DNA of 64,000 nucleotides from Artocarpus heterophyllus (Eukaryota > Streptophyta > Magnoliopsida > Rosales > Moraceae): NCBI GenBank assembly GCA_025403435.1, contig CM046345.1, positions 2,790,001-2,854,000 on the forward strand, written 5' to 3'. Within the stretch, counting starts at the first letter, position 1, and each line of letters begins with the position of its first letter. The position numbers and the translations under genes were made by a program. Shown here piece after piece: positions 10,800-22,631 of this stretch. The notes beneath the pieces are model-generated. The model did not search any database, was not told the DNA's origin, and saw nothing but the letters and a program-made list of their open reading frames with translations.

Positions 10800-12965
10800 T
10801 GTCACGCCCCAGAGTACGGGAGGTGACATGGCGGAATATTTAGATTAATTAAAAGAGAACTTAATCGAAATTAAGGGTTTAAAAATCCCATTAAGCAAGA
10901 AATAAAGAAGATTTTTCCACCACATTTTTATAAAGGAATTTGAAATCATTAATCAAATAACAATAATTGAATAAAAACCGCGAATATGGGTTCCACAACC
11001 CACAACTTGTGCACACACATGGATCTGACAATATCACAAATACAATTACAGTCCAGAACAAATAAAGTTGAGCCTTACATGCCTTGATTAATAATACTGA
11101 ATATAAATAAATTCTCCTAATGCGCCTGAGTCCGGTCTGAAGAATCTCCTCCAAACCTATATGGAAAACCACCTAGAAGGGGGGGGAAAAATTTAAAACA
11201 ATAAAACGTGAGCGAAAGGCTCAGTAGGACTAGGTTTTATAAAATAATTTGATGCAAAGAAACAAAACATTATCAGGAGTATACAGAAATAAAACGTTAG
11301 ATAAATAAATAAATAAATTGAGTAGAACCGTTCTGACACAGAACAGTCTACTCGTCAAATCAAAACACCAATTTACTTTTACCTAGGCAAACCATGATAT
11401 CACCACCGTAGTGGCCCAGCTGGGTTTCGGGACCTGCCCCCAAGGTCGTTCGTCACACGACCCGATCTCTGATATGGCATCATGCCTTAGTGTTTGTTAT
11501 CATTATCATTCAAACCCAATTACCGAGTATTGTCAATTACATTCATTATGAAATTCATTTCATAATCACGGTGTATTAAAATACTACCGATAAAACCATT
11601 TCCAAATAACCGTTGAGAACATTTTGATAGAAATCATTTTCAAAGCCAAATCATTTCAAAACCAGGCTACCAAAGGAATAGGATAGAAGTCCTACCTCAG
11701 TACTCGTGCCGGTACCCCACACCGTAATCCCGGTCCGCTATACGTTAGCTCCACGGAACCACGAACAATCCTAGATACAAACTAAGCCGATCAATATCTA
11801 GTTCGAGACATTCTATGTTACTAAATCATTTCATGATGTCCTAGTGTGCCATTTGTATCATTAAAATCATCCTATAAGGTTGGGATTTAATTTAGGGTTC
11901 AAAACAATGAAATCGGGTAAAAATCACAAAATTTTCCATGCCTCGGTCGGCCTGCCGGACGCCCTGCTTCGGCCTGCCAAACTGCACAGTTCGGCCTGCC
12001 GGAAACAAGGTTCGGCCTGCCGAACATTGCCCCAGATTCGGCCTTCCGATCGGAAGAACACCGGCCTGCCGATCATCACTCCGGCTTGCCGAACATGAAC
12101 TTCGGCCTGCCGAACTGGGAAAATCCAGAAATCCCAGCCACGGGTTTCTCGATCCCCAAAATCCAAATCTGAATTCCAACCTGTTTTTCTCAAATCCCAG
12201 GCATGAAAAATAATCATAGTTGATAGAAAAACATTCTAGAACATGTTTGGGATCATTTAAACAACATTTAAACTCAAAATCCTCAAAAATCCGAAAATGA
12301 GAAAAAGAGGAGAAAAATGGAAATCTTGAATCAAATCCGTTTTTCTTCAATCTAGGCTTAGATTCTAGTTGTTCTAAGCTCATTTAACACAAATCCACGG
12401 TTTTCTAAGCTAAAACAAACTTAGATTTCGAAAACACACAAATTCGAAAATTTTGTAAAAAGTTTAGAAATTTCGAATCTAACCTCGAATCGAAGCTTCA
12501 ATCCGCGTTCTCGGTCGCCGAATCACGTCCCCGAGCTTCCTCCTTGCTGTTCCGAAGCTTGGATTCGAATGGAAACCAAAATTTTTTGAAGAAATTAGAG
12601 AGAGAGAGAGAGGCTGCCGAGAGGGAGAGTGAAGAGAGAGAGAGAGTTCGTGAGAGTGAGGAGAGAGAGAGAGAGGAAAGGAAAATAAATAGAGAAAATC
12701 GGTGGGCGGTTTTACTGTGCGAAAACCATGTGCCGCCCACGGTTTTGTAAAACAGAGTATTTTTAACATTTTACAAATTGTTGTGTTTTAAAACTCAAAA
12801 CATCATTTTAAAACAAATGAGAAATCATTTGAATACATCAGTTTAACAAAACAACCAAAATTCAAAATCCAACCAAATAATCTAATTAAAGTTAAAACTT
12901 TAATTATGGCACACTAATTCATCATTTACATTACATTAATGTTAAATAAATTTCGGGACGTTACA
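10800..12965 (-). repeat. Gypsy-1 5' LTR
   Basis: Same length and termini as 3888-6053. By eye I count about ten substitutions between the pair. This copy supplies the promoter: the TATA-like CTATTTATT is at about 12685-12693 on the minus strand, followed by a CT-rich leader (12596-12677 on the plus strand appears as GA repeats). Its upstream edge is the Lhcb4 3' flank. Confidence 0.96.
11948..12112 (-). repeat. Eight-unit dyad array in Gypsy-1 5' LTR
   Basis: Same unit positions as the 3' LTR array, shifted by 6912 bp. Three substitutions relative to the other LTR fall here: one CCGAA changed to CCAAA, one GCCTGCC to GCCTTCC, and one GGCCTG to GGCTTG. That is three of about ten differences in less than a tenth of the LTR. 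Confidence 0.93.
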
Positions 12966-12970
12966 GAGAC
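12966..12970. repeat. Target-site duplication of Gypsy-1 (right copy)
   Basis: GAGAC, matching 3883-3887. Confidence 0.95.
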
Positions 12971-13271
12971 TCCTAAATTGTAGTAGCAAATTTGAGCGAG
13001 ACTTTGTAATTATATCTTATATTTTTCTCTTGCTTTATGGGTTTATGAAATTCAGAAATAATTTCAAGTCCAATTTCAAAATGACCAAGAGAGGCTTCAC
13101 GCACCCACCACCTCCATCCCATAAACAAGTAGGCATGCTCACATGTTGTCCCATAGTTGATAGTTGTCTTTTCATCATCTTTACAAGACAAGTAGAGATA
13201 GTAATAAAGCTAAATTAACGTTTACAAACAATCTTAAAAAACAAAGGCTACAAGGGATTCGCAATAGCAGC
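12971..13271 (-). other. Lhcb4 3' flank / 3' UTR
   Basis: About 300 bp between the Lhcb4 stop and the Gypsy-1 target duplication. It must hold the 3' UTR and poly(A) region. I do not see a perfect AATAAA on the minus strand. Confidence 0.6.
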
Positions 13272-15049
<1,778 letters not shown>

Positions 15050-15120
15050 TTATCCACGGTGACGATTTTTCGACCCTTAGATTCATAAGAGGATCCATCT
15101 GACGGCTCTGATGGGCTCCG

Positions 15121-15224
15121 CCTTATCTTTGCCTTATCTGATAGTGGCCCTTGGGATGGGCCACGGAAAAGGACGTGGCTGAGGTTGCACTTGCCATTCC
15201 AAGTGAAAATCTCTTTGCTATTGG
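15121..15224 (-). promoter_or_regulatory. Lhcb4 promoter elements (I-boxes, G-box-like, CCAAT)
   Basis: On the minus strand upstream of Lhcb4 there are two GATAAGG I-boxes (15121-15127 and 15132-15138), a GCCACGTC G-box-like site (15172-15179) and a CCAAT (15220-15224). I-box plus ACGT-core combinations are typical of light-regulated photosynthesis genes. No clear TATA box is seen. The leader between here and the ATG is CA/CT-rich. Confidence 0.7.
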
Positions 15225-15249
15225 TGTGAAGGATGCTAGTGTTACCCAT

Positions 15250-16707
15250 TGTTGTTTGCGATTTTGTATGATCTATAATTATTATTGTTACCGTTATTGT
15301 TGTTATTCTACATGAGAAATATAATTTGCAACGTTTGACTAGAAATTTGAATTCCTTAATAATTTTATTTTTCTAATACGGTTATTTAGGATTTTTTTGG
15401 TCAAATGTAATTACTTATAGAAAAAACGACTGACATTTTTAATCACTAGCTCAGATTAAAATTATTGCAATGGGAGAGAAAATATTTTAATAAAATTGAT
15501 TCGAATTGAAAAATTTTCTATTCGAATTGATGAATCAAATATTTTATTTTTTAACACTAGCAAGGTGCTCTAGTGATGATTTTTTAAGCCGCAAGATGCC
15601 ATTTTTAGAATCATTCAATTAACCAAGTAAGTTCACAAGAACCGAAAATAATAAAATTTTTCTCAATATTATTGCTTTTGTTTTTACCATTTTTTACATC
15701 ACATGGTCAAAAGTTAAGCGAATGTCGACAAATAGACTTATTGTGCAACTAAAGGATAGTATATTTTATAAGAAAATTAATCATGAAATTTGATAAAATT
15801 AATCATTATCAATATTCTATTTTATAAGAAAATTAATTATGAAATTTGATACTTCGGCCAAGGCCAAAATAAGATAAGTGCTCGAATTCAAGGACTCTTA
15901 TAAAATTAACCCCAATAATATTATATTTTATAAGAAAAATTAATTATAAAATTGACTAGAGATTTTTAATATAGATAACCAATAAATGATTTTACTTATC
16001 CACATTTCTTACCAAAAAGCGAAGAACGAAATAATTTTAATTATCTCTAATAACTTTTCCTTTTAAATTGTTGTCGCTTGAATTGATCAGACGTGATATT
16101 GAAAAGGACGACCTTGTTGCTCTCAACACACACATACACATACATATATATAGTATCAAAACTTTTTTTGTATAGAATGTTAGTTCTTGTCAAAATTTGA
16201 ATATGAGAACTTCTCTTTAATTCATTCCATTTTTATCAATTGAGCTAGTACTAGTTGGTGTATTAAAGTTATTAGAATGCAAAATTTAACTGCATATATT
16301 TGTATATTGACTAATCCTAGGTTGTGATGCGATAATTTCCTTGAAAAAAGAAAGAAAGAGTGTAAGAAGAAAATCAATGCTATTGTAGGACAAATTGTCT
16401 TGAAGCAACATAATTGACTAGAAATTTTGTACATTAGTAAATGCATATTGACCAGGAGCATTTATACATTGAATACTCATGGTATTGTTTGACAGAACTA
16501 AAACAAATCCAGTTAGTGAAAGTTGGGCCCACATCCTTTCAGTATAGTTAGACTAAATGGGTGTTTAGCAGGTGGTAGTTTAGATCACTTTTTCAATTAT
16601 CAATAGTGTAAAGCTCTCATATGTTACAGTAACAATAAAAAAATTGTTATAGTGTAAAGCTCTCATATGCTGTTGTAAAAATAGTTCTAATCAACGGTTC
16701 TAATTAT
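15250..16707. other. AT-rich intergenic region upstream of Lhcb4
   Basis: No gene seen. It contains three direct repeats (15755-15955), a CA/TA microsatellite near 16125-16152, and a repeated phrase AGTGTAAAGCTCTCATATG (16606 and 16651) in DNA that looks like a small transposon fragment. Confidence 0.6.
15755..15955 (+). repeat. Three dispersed direct repeats
   Basis: TTTTATAAGAAAATTAAT and its flank occur near 15764 and 15821, and a more diverged form near 15924. The first two continue alike through GAAATTTGATA. The copies lie 57 and about 100 bp apart. Confidence 0.6.
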
Positions 16708-17047
16708 TACAAAAATAGTACGCAGTGAAATTTTAAAAATTTTATACTAGAGTATTTTCTAAAACATAAGTTTGACACACTATATGCATAAATTAACCAG
16801 ATCTTACTAAGCTTGTAAATGTAGAAAAGCTCACGCAATCTGTGAAGAGTATAACATTCTAGAAGAGCCTCAACCAACTAGTCTTCTTTGTTATTCTCTA
16901 TCCACGATTGGAGTGCGTGTGTGCGCACGTCATTCAGTCTTTCCCTGGTGACTCTCCTTCCAACCAATTGAGAAAACCCAAAGCTATAATTCATGATGTG
17001 TGAATAATAGCTCTTAGGGAGTTACAGAGTCTCACCAGTGGAGTCTC
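16708..17047 (-). repeat. Copia LTR fragment (reverse orientation), cut by Gypsy-2
   Basis: The reverse complement matches the last part of the copia LTRs elsewhere in the window: the block from the AACACTAGCTTTGGG-like text through GTTAGTAAGATCTG to near the LTR end. It stops exactly where Gypsy-2 begins. The rest of this LTR is not found on the other side, which is hidden by a later insertion and an assembly gap. Confidence 0.8.
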
Positions 17048-19175
17048 TGTAATGTCCCGAAATTTATTTAATATTAATGTAATGTAAATGATGAATTAGT
17101 GTGCCATAATTAAAGTTTTAACTTTAATTAGATTATTTGGTTGGATTTTTAGTTTTTGGTTGTTTTGTTAAATTGATACATTTAAATGATTTCTTATGGA
17201 TTTAAAATGATGTTTTGAGTTTTAAAACACAACAATTTGTAAAATGTTAAAAATACTCCGTTTTACAAAACCGTGGGCGGCACATGGTTTTCGCACAGTA
17301 AAACCGCCCACCGATTTTCTCTATTTATTTCTCTCTTCTCTCTCTCTCTCCTCACTCTCACGTTCAACTCTCTCTCTCTCTCGGCAGCTCCCTCTCTCTC
17401 TCAATCTCTTTCAAAAATTTTGATTTCCATTCGAATCCAAGCTTCGGAACAGCAAGGAGGAAGCTCGGGGACGTGATTCGGCGACCGAGAACGCGGATTG
17501 AAGCTTCGATTCGAGGTTAGATTCGAAATTTCTAGACTTTTTACAAAATTTTCGATTTTGTGTGTTTTTGAAATCTAAGTTTGTTTTAGCTTAGAAAACC
17601 GTGGATTTGTGTTAAATGAGCTTAGAACAACTAGAATCTAAGCTTAGATTGAAGAAAAACGGCTTGGATTCAAGATTTTCATTTTTCTCCTCTTTTTCTC
17701 ATTTTTGGATTTTTGAGGATTTCGAGTTTAAATGTTGTTTAAATGATCCCAAACATGTTCTAGAATGTTTTTCTATCAATTATAGTTGTTTTTCATGCCT
17801 GGGATTTGAGAAAAACAGGTTAGAAACAAGATTTGGATTTTGGGGATCGAGAAACCCATGGCTGGGATTTCTGGATCTTCCCAGTTCGGCAGGCCGGAGT
17901 GATGATCGGCAGGCCGGTGTTCTTCCGATCGGCAGGCCGAATCTGGGGAAATGTTCGGCAGGCCGAACTTTGCTTCCGGCAGGCCGAACTGTGCAGTTCG
18001 GCAGGCCGAAGCAGGGCGTCCGGCAGGCCGACCGAGGCATGGAAAATTTTGTGATTTTTATCCGATTTCACTGTTTTGAACCCTGACTTAAATCCCAACC
18101 TTATAGGATGATTTTAATGATACAAATGGCACACTAGGACATCATGAAATGATTTAGTAACATAGAATGTTTCGAACTAGATATTGATCGACTTAGTTTG
18201 TATCTAGGATTGTTCGTGGTTCCGTGGAGCTAACGTATAGCGGATCGGGATTACGGTGTGGGGTACCGGCACGAGTACAGAGGTAGGACTTCTATCCTAT
18301 TTCTTTGGTAGCCTGGTTTTAAAATGATTTGGCTTTGAAAATGATTTCTATCAAAATATTTTCAACGGTTGTTTGAAAATGGTTTTATCGGTTATATTTT
18401 AATATACCGTGACATGAAATGAATTTCATAATGAATGTAATTGACAACACTCGGTAATTGGGTTTTGAATGACAATGATAATAAACACTAAGGCATGATG
18501 CCATATCAGAGATCGGGTCGTGTGGCAATCGACCTTGGGGGCAGGTCCCGAAACCCAGCTGGGCCACTACGGTGGTGATTTCATGGTTTGCCTAGGTAAA
18601 AGTAAACTGGTGTTTTGATTTGACGAGTAGACTGTTCTGTGTCAGAACGGTTCTACTCAATTTATTTATTTATTTATTCAAGTTCCTTTTCTGTATAACT
18701 CCTGATAATGTTATGTTTCTTTGCATTAAATTATTTTATGAAAACTTAGTCCTACTGAGCCTTTAGCTCACGTTTTATCTGTTTTAAATTCCCCCCTTCT
18801 AGGTGGTTTCCCATTTAGGTTTGGAGAAGATTCTTCGGACCGAACTCAGGAGCAATAGGAGAATTTATTTACATTCTGTATTTATTGATCAAGGCATGTA
18901 AGACTTAACTTTATTTATACTTGGACTGTAACTGCATTTATGATATTGTCAGAACCATGTGTGTGCACAAGTTGTGGGTTGTGGAACCCATATTCGCGGT
19001 TTCTATTCAATTATTATTATTTGTTTAATGATTTTAAATTCTTTTATAAAATGTGGTGGAAAATCTTCTTAATTTTTATTTAATTTGATTCTCAAACTCT
19101 CGATTTTTAATTAAATTCTCTTTTAATTAATCTAAGTATTCCGCCACGTCACCTCCCGTACTCCGGGGCGTGACA
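17048..19175 (+). repeat. Gypsy-2 5' LTR
   Basis: 2128 bp, from TGTAATGTCCCGAAATTT to GGGGCGTGACA. It is homologous to the Gypsy-1 LTRs but clearly more diverged than they are from each other, and one dyad unit shorter. It carries a TATA-like CTATTTATT with a CT-rich leader at about 17319-17410. Confidence 0.95.
17887..18030 (+). repeat. Seven-unit CGGCAGGCCG array in Gypsy-2 LTR
   Basis: Cores start at 17887, 17907, 17930, 17956, 17977, 17999 and 18021 (spacings 20, 23, 26, 21, 22, 22). This is the Gypsy-1 array read on the other strand with its first element-strand unit missing. All seven cores are perfect although the rest of the LTR has drifted. Confidence 0.95.
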
Positions 19176-19178
19176 GAA

Positions 19179-19190
19179 TGGTATCAGAGC
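19179..19190 (+). other. Primer-binding site of Gypsy-2
   Basis: TGGTATCAGAGC three bases after the LTR, matching initiator tRNA-Met. Confidence 0.92.
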
Positions 19191-19280
19191 TCAAGGTTAT
19201 GAACCTTGGGAATTGTGCACACATAGGTTTGACAATGAAATACCTCTGACAGTCCAAATTTTGTTTTCAGAACTGAGAGA

Positions 19281-20048
19281 ATGGCACCTAGACGTCGTTC
19301 GACAGCTGACGTCGAGTTCGAAAATGATGAGGGCCTGATGAGGTCTATGATTGCGGCTTTTCGACAGATGGCAGCCAGGACTAGACCGGAAGACTCCAGT
19401 GTTGGTAGTCGGCATGCTTTCTTTAAGGAATTTCGGCGGGCGTCTATTCTGACTTTTGATGGCAATGGGGATCCGCAGTTAGCAGAGTATTAGTTGGATT
19501 TGATCTTGAAGCATCTTGATACTCTTGGTGTGCCTGAGGAGTATCGTGTGGAGTTTGCGGCGTATAAGCTCGAGGGTGGCGCTAACACCTAGTGGAAACA
19601 AACTAAGCGTCTGGAGCGCGGTGGCGATATCGGTTGGGACAAGTTTGAGGATCTGTTCTATGATCGGTATTTTCCGCAAGGATATCGAGATCAGAAGGCA
19701 GCTGAGTTTTATAGATTGCAGCAGGGTGATATGTCAGTTCGGGAGTACGAGGCAAAGTTTAGCGAGTTGGCTAGGTTTGCTCCATCAGCTGTGGCATCGG
19801 AGCGCAAGAATGCATCAAGTTTTAGGAAGGACTCAAGGCTCCTATTCGACGGCAGTTGGTTGCTCTACGGCTTAGGGTTTCGGAGAGCTTGTGTCGTCGG
19901 CGATCTCTGTGGAGAATGATTACGTGCAGTATTGTGAGGACCGAGCCAAGGCTTCCGGAGGACCGCTGAGGAGTGGCAGGAAGAGCACCAGTAGTCGTCT
20001 AGCTCCGGGGAAAGGCAAGCAAGGCGGTGCGACCAGTGGCAGCAGCAG
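19281..20048 (+). pseudogene. Gag fragment of Gypsy-2, broken
   Basis: It starts MAPRRRSTAD and follows the Gypsy-1 Gag. It has two Trp-to-stop changes (TAG at 19491-19493 and in the ACCTAGTGG at about 19587), a one-base loss near 19805 that shifts the frame, and truncation in the Ser/Gly linker by the copia insertion. No zinc knuckle remains. TGG-to-TAG changes fit deamination of methylated cytosine on the opposite strand. Confidence 0.92.
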
Positions 20049-21478
20049 TGTTAGACATGTATGCTCTAAGGAGTAAAAATGTAATACGTTTTTGGAGACA
20101 TTTTTATCAATAAAGAATTTATTCATACCAAATATTGTCCTCTTTACGTTCATATTCGTTGAATGTATGATAAGCAAACAGTAGTCTGAGACTGTCAATC
20201 TAAACCTTAAGAGTTGGGCATATGATGGGATGATTATGCGGTAGACACGACTCTTAAGGTGATGGTCTAAAATATATGATCCGCAATCGAGGGAATAAAG
20301 TTGGGCGCTTTATTCATGTAAAGATTGTTATGTTGTCTATATCCCTTTTGGGAGATGGTTTGTCTTGGCCATCGGAGTTGGACTCCGTGAATAGAAACAT
20401 TAGCGCATTGTCATAGGTGACGATGTGTTGGATCGGGACATAAAGTGAATTGATTTGGATTAATAATTCTGTCTTGTCAAATCGATTCACTTTAGACAAT
20501 CATTTGTATTGTATCTTAATCCTGAGATGAATAATGGGCCCGTTGTCTCGACTTGTGTCTTTTGATGTACCAATGGGTGACTCCCACATCTCTATAGTGG
20601 CATGCATGCCGGTACGTTGGAGGCATGACTCTTGATAGCGTAGACTTGTTATTCATAGATATGGAATCCATAGCTCCTCTTTAGAAGTAATGATATCCTC
20701 TTATATGCGTTGTCCTGTAATTGGAAAACTGGAGCGCTCAACCATTTGGATACATAGGTGTAACCGAATGGTATACTATCTTTGGATGGTAAGTTTTCTA
20801 ATGGTGAGACAATGGAACGTAAGATAAAAATAATCGGGAAGGTAAGACAGAACTTGTCCTTAAGCCGATTATGGATGATCATATGGGGATGCGATACACT
20901 ATGATATGTCATGGAGACTTAGCTACATGAGCTTCGTAATTCTATAAAGTTCGAGAGTGCAGCTCCAAGCTTTTAGTGGAGTAGCGTTGGAGTTGATAAT
21001 TGTGAAATGTATATCTGGGATATTGGGTTTCATAATTATCATGAGCTTGAACTTTATAGGTCCATTTTGGTCCCCTTTGCTAGCTCACAAAATCCTGTAA
21101 CGACACGGCGTGCTTTTCCAATAATTGGTGACTTATGTCGGATTTATCAGATTGGTTTAAAATTTATAAGAATCAAATAATTCATGTCTGTTTATCGGTT
21201 GAATTAATTTTGTAAGAAATTAGTTCAAGATGAACTTGTTGAATTATGGCGTTCGGATAATTCTTGTCTGTTTATCGGTTGTTTTAATTTTGGACAATTA
21301 GAACAAGATAAACTTGTAGAATTATTTGAATTGATTTATTTTCTTAGAGATTATCTTGATAGAGTTTGTTTTGATCAGATATCTTTTCTATTGGGCTATT
21401 TGAATCAAAACTGAGACTTTATCCTTTAGAATCTCGGGTGGAAAATAAAAGATTCGCGGAGATTTTTTCTCGGCAGTT

Positions 21479-21552
21479 CGGCCTGCCGATCAGAAAGTTC
21501 GGCCTGCCGAACTGGCCAGTTCGGCCTGCCTATCTCACAGTTCGGCATGCCG
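21479..21552 (+). repeat. Four-unit dyad array in Copia-A LTR
   Basis: Cores CGGCCTGCCG at 21479 and 21500, CGGCCTGCCT at 21522 and CGGCATGCCG at 21543. Spacings are 21, 22 and 21 bp. The array ends 121 bp before the TATA box. Confidence 0.93.
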
Positions 21553-21672
21553 ACCGCGACAGCTAAGATTACGCGTTTTTCACGCGTATCTTATCAGATA
21601 TTGATCCGAACTTGATTCTGTTTCGATTTTTGAGACCTAATCTGATATGGACTGACCCCAAGGACCAATAGG

Positions 21673-21681
21673 TATAAAAAG
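21673..21681 (+). promoter_or_regulatory. TATA box of Copia-A LTR
   Basis: TATAAAAAG followed by GGAGTGAGTC. The same arrangement is found in the other copia LTRs at 23723, 40491, 49536 and 56139. Confidence 0.8.
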
Positions 21682-22072
21682 GGAGTGAGTCTAATGATTT
21701 ACTCAGATCAATTTGAGAGATTAAGAGTGATACTCTTCTAGTGAGCATCTAAAAACTCCCTGAGAGCTTTTGTTCACAAATCACGAACACTAGCTTTGGG
21801 TTCTCTCTATTGGTTGGAAGGAGAGTCACCGGTGGAAGAGCTGTACGTGTGAGCCCACACTCACTCCGGTTGTGGATAGAGAATAGCAAAGAAGACCAGT
21901 TGGTTGAGGCTCTTCTGGAACGTTACTTCTCTACACAGGTCGCGGAGGTTCTTCGGCATACTGAGGTTAGTAAGATCTGTTTAATTTATACATATAACAT
22001 GTCAAACTTGTGTTTTGGAAAATACTCTGATGAAAAATCTTTAAAATTCCGCTGCGCACTTTGTTTCCAACA

Positions 22073-22531
22073 ATTGGTATCAGAGCCGAGGTTTTTACAT
22101 AAATTTGCAAGTTTGTGATCATGTTATATGCATAAATTTTGTGATCTTAATCTCTCCAATGCTTGAATTGAATTTTATAGAGAGATGGCACTCTAGGTTT
22201 CTATATAATATATATATGTTGTCATGGATTATATGGTGAATGTTTATTAATTAATTATGGTTGATTAAATTGTTGTTTAATTATTTATTAATTAATTAAT
22301 ACCGGTTATGGTTCCTTAGAGGTTAGAATGTGTATCTAGGTTTTTCATGTAATTAGATGGCGGACTATCATCTCCGTCTAGGAATTATTATTTAATTTGT
22401 AAGAATTTTGTAATTAAATAATTATTCGGAGAAGACGGAACGAGAAGTCGGATCTTGAAGATAGATGATGGCGCCTCCAGGTATTTCCTGAGTCTCTAAT
22501 TTTAAGTTTTTGAATTGTTGAAAATAAAATT
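22073..22531 (+). other. Copia-A primer site and start of 5' leader
   Basis: TGGTATCAGAGCC (22075-22087) is the initiator-Met primer site. The following leader matches the leaders of Copia-1 and Copia-2 and is cut by the N gap just before the place where their leader dyad array starts. Confidence 0.88.
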
Positions 22532-22631
22532 NNNNNNNNNNNNNNNNNNNNNNNNNNNNNNNNNNNNNNNNNNNNNNNNNNNNNNNNNNNNNNNNNNNNN
22601 NNNNNNNNNNNNNNNNNNNNNNNNNNNNNNN
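22532..22631. other. Assembly gap (100 N)
   Basis: Exactly 100 N, the usual placeholder for a gap of unknown size. The left edge is copia leader; the right edge is LTR position about 485 of another copia LTR. See the findings for why the true missing length is probably many kilobases. Confidence 0.98.

Larger units (their letters stand above)
3888..12965 (-). mobile_element. Gypsy-1: complete Ty3/gypsy chromovirus (Tekay/Del-like)
   Basis: A full-length LTR retrotransposon of 9078 bp read on the minus strand. Two LTRs of identical length (2166 bp) flank a primer-binding site, one uninterrupted gag-pol frame and a polypurine tract. The 5-bp target duplication GAGAC lies at 3883-3887 and 12966-12970. 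The LTRs differ at about ten positions by eye, so insertion is recent on an evolutionary scale. Gene order (protease, RT, RNase H, integrase, C-terminal chromodomain-like segment), the initiator-Met primer site and the long LTRs point to the Tekay/Del chromovirus lineage. It sits about 300 bp downstream of the Lhcb4 stop codon and is the only element here that looks coding-competent. Confidence 0.97.
17048..20048 (+). mobile_element. Gypsy-2: 5' part of a second chromovirus of the Gypsy-1 family
   Basis: Plus-strand copy consisting of a 5' LTR, primer site and the first half of gag, cut by a copia insertion at 20049. The pol region and 3' LTR are absent from the window. The left flank is GTCTC (17043-17047), the expected target duplication, but the partner is missing. 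In its own orientation Gypsy-1 also has GTCTC at this place. Confidence 0.92.
20049..22072 (+). repeat. Copia-A 5' LTR (Angela-like Ty1/copia), inserted in Gypsy-2 gag
   Basis: 2024 bp from TGTTAGACATGTATGC to TTCCAACA, with TGTT/AACA termini. The left flank AGCAG (20044-20048) is the expected 5-bp duplication. The start resembles Angela/BARE-type LTR heads (TGTTGGAAATATGCCCTA), a comparison made from memory. The promoter TATAAAAAG is at 21673-21681, about 120 bp downstream of the dyad array. The short frames inside are not genes. Confidence 0.92.
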
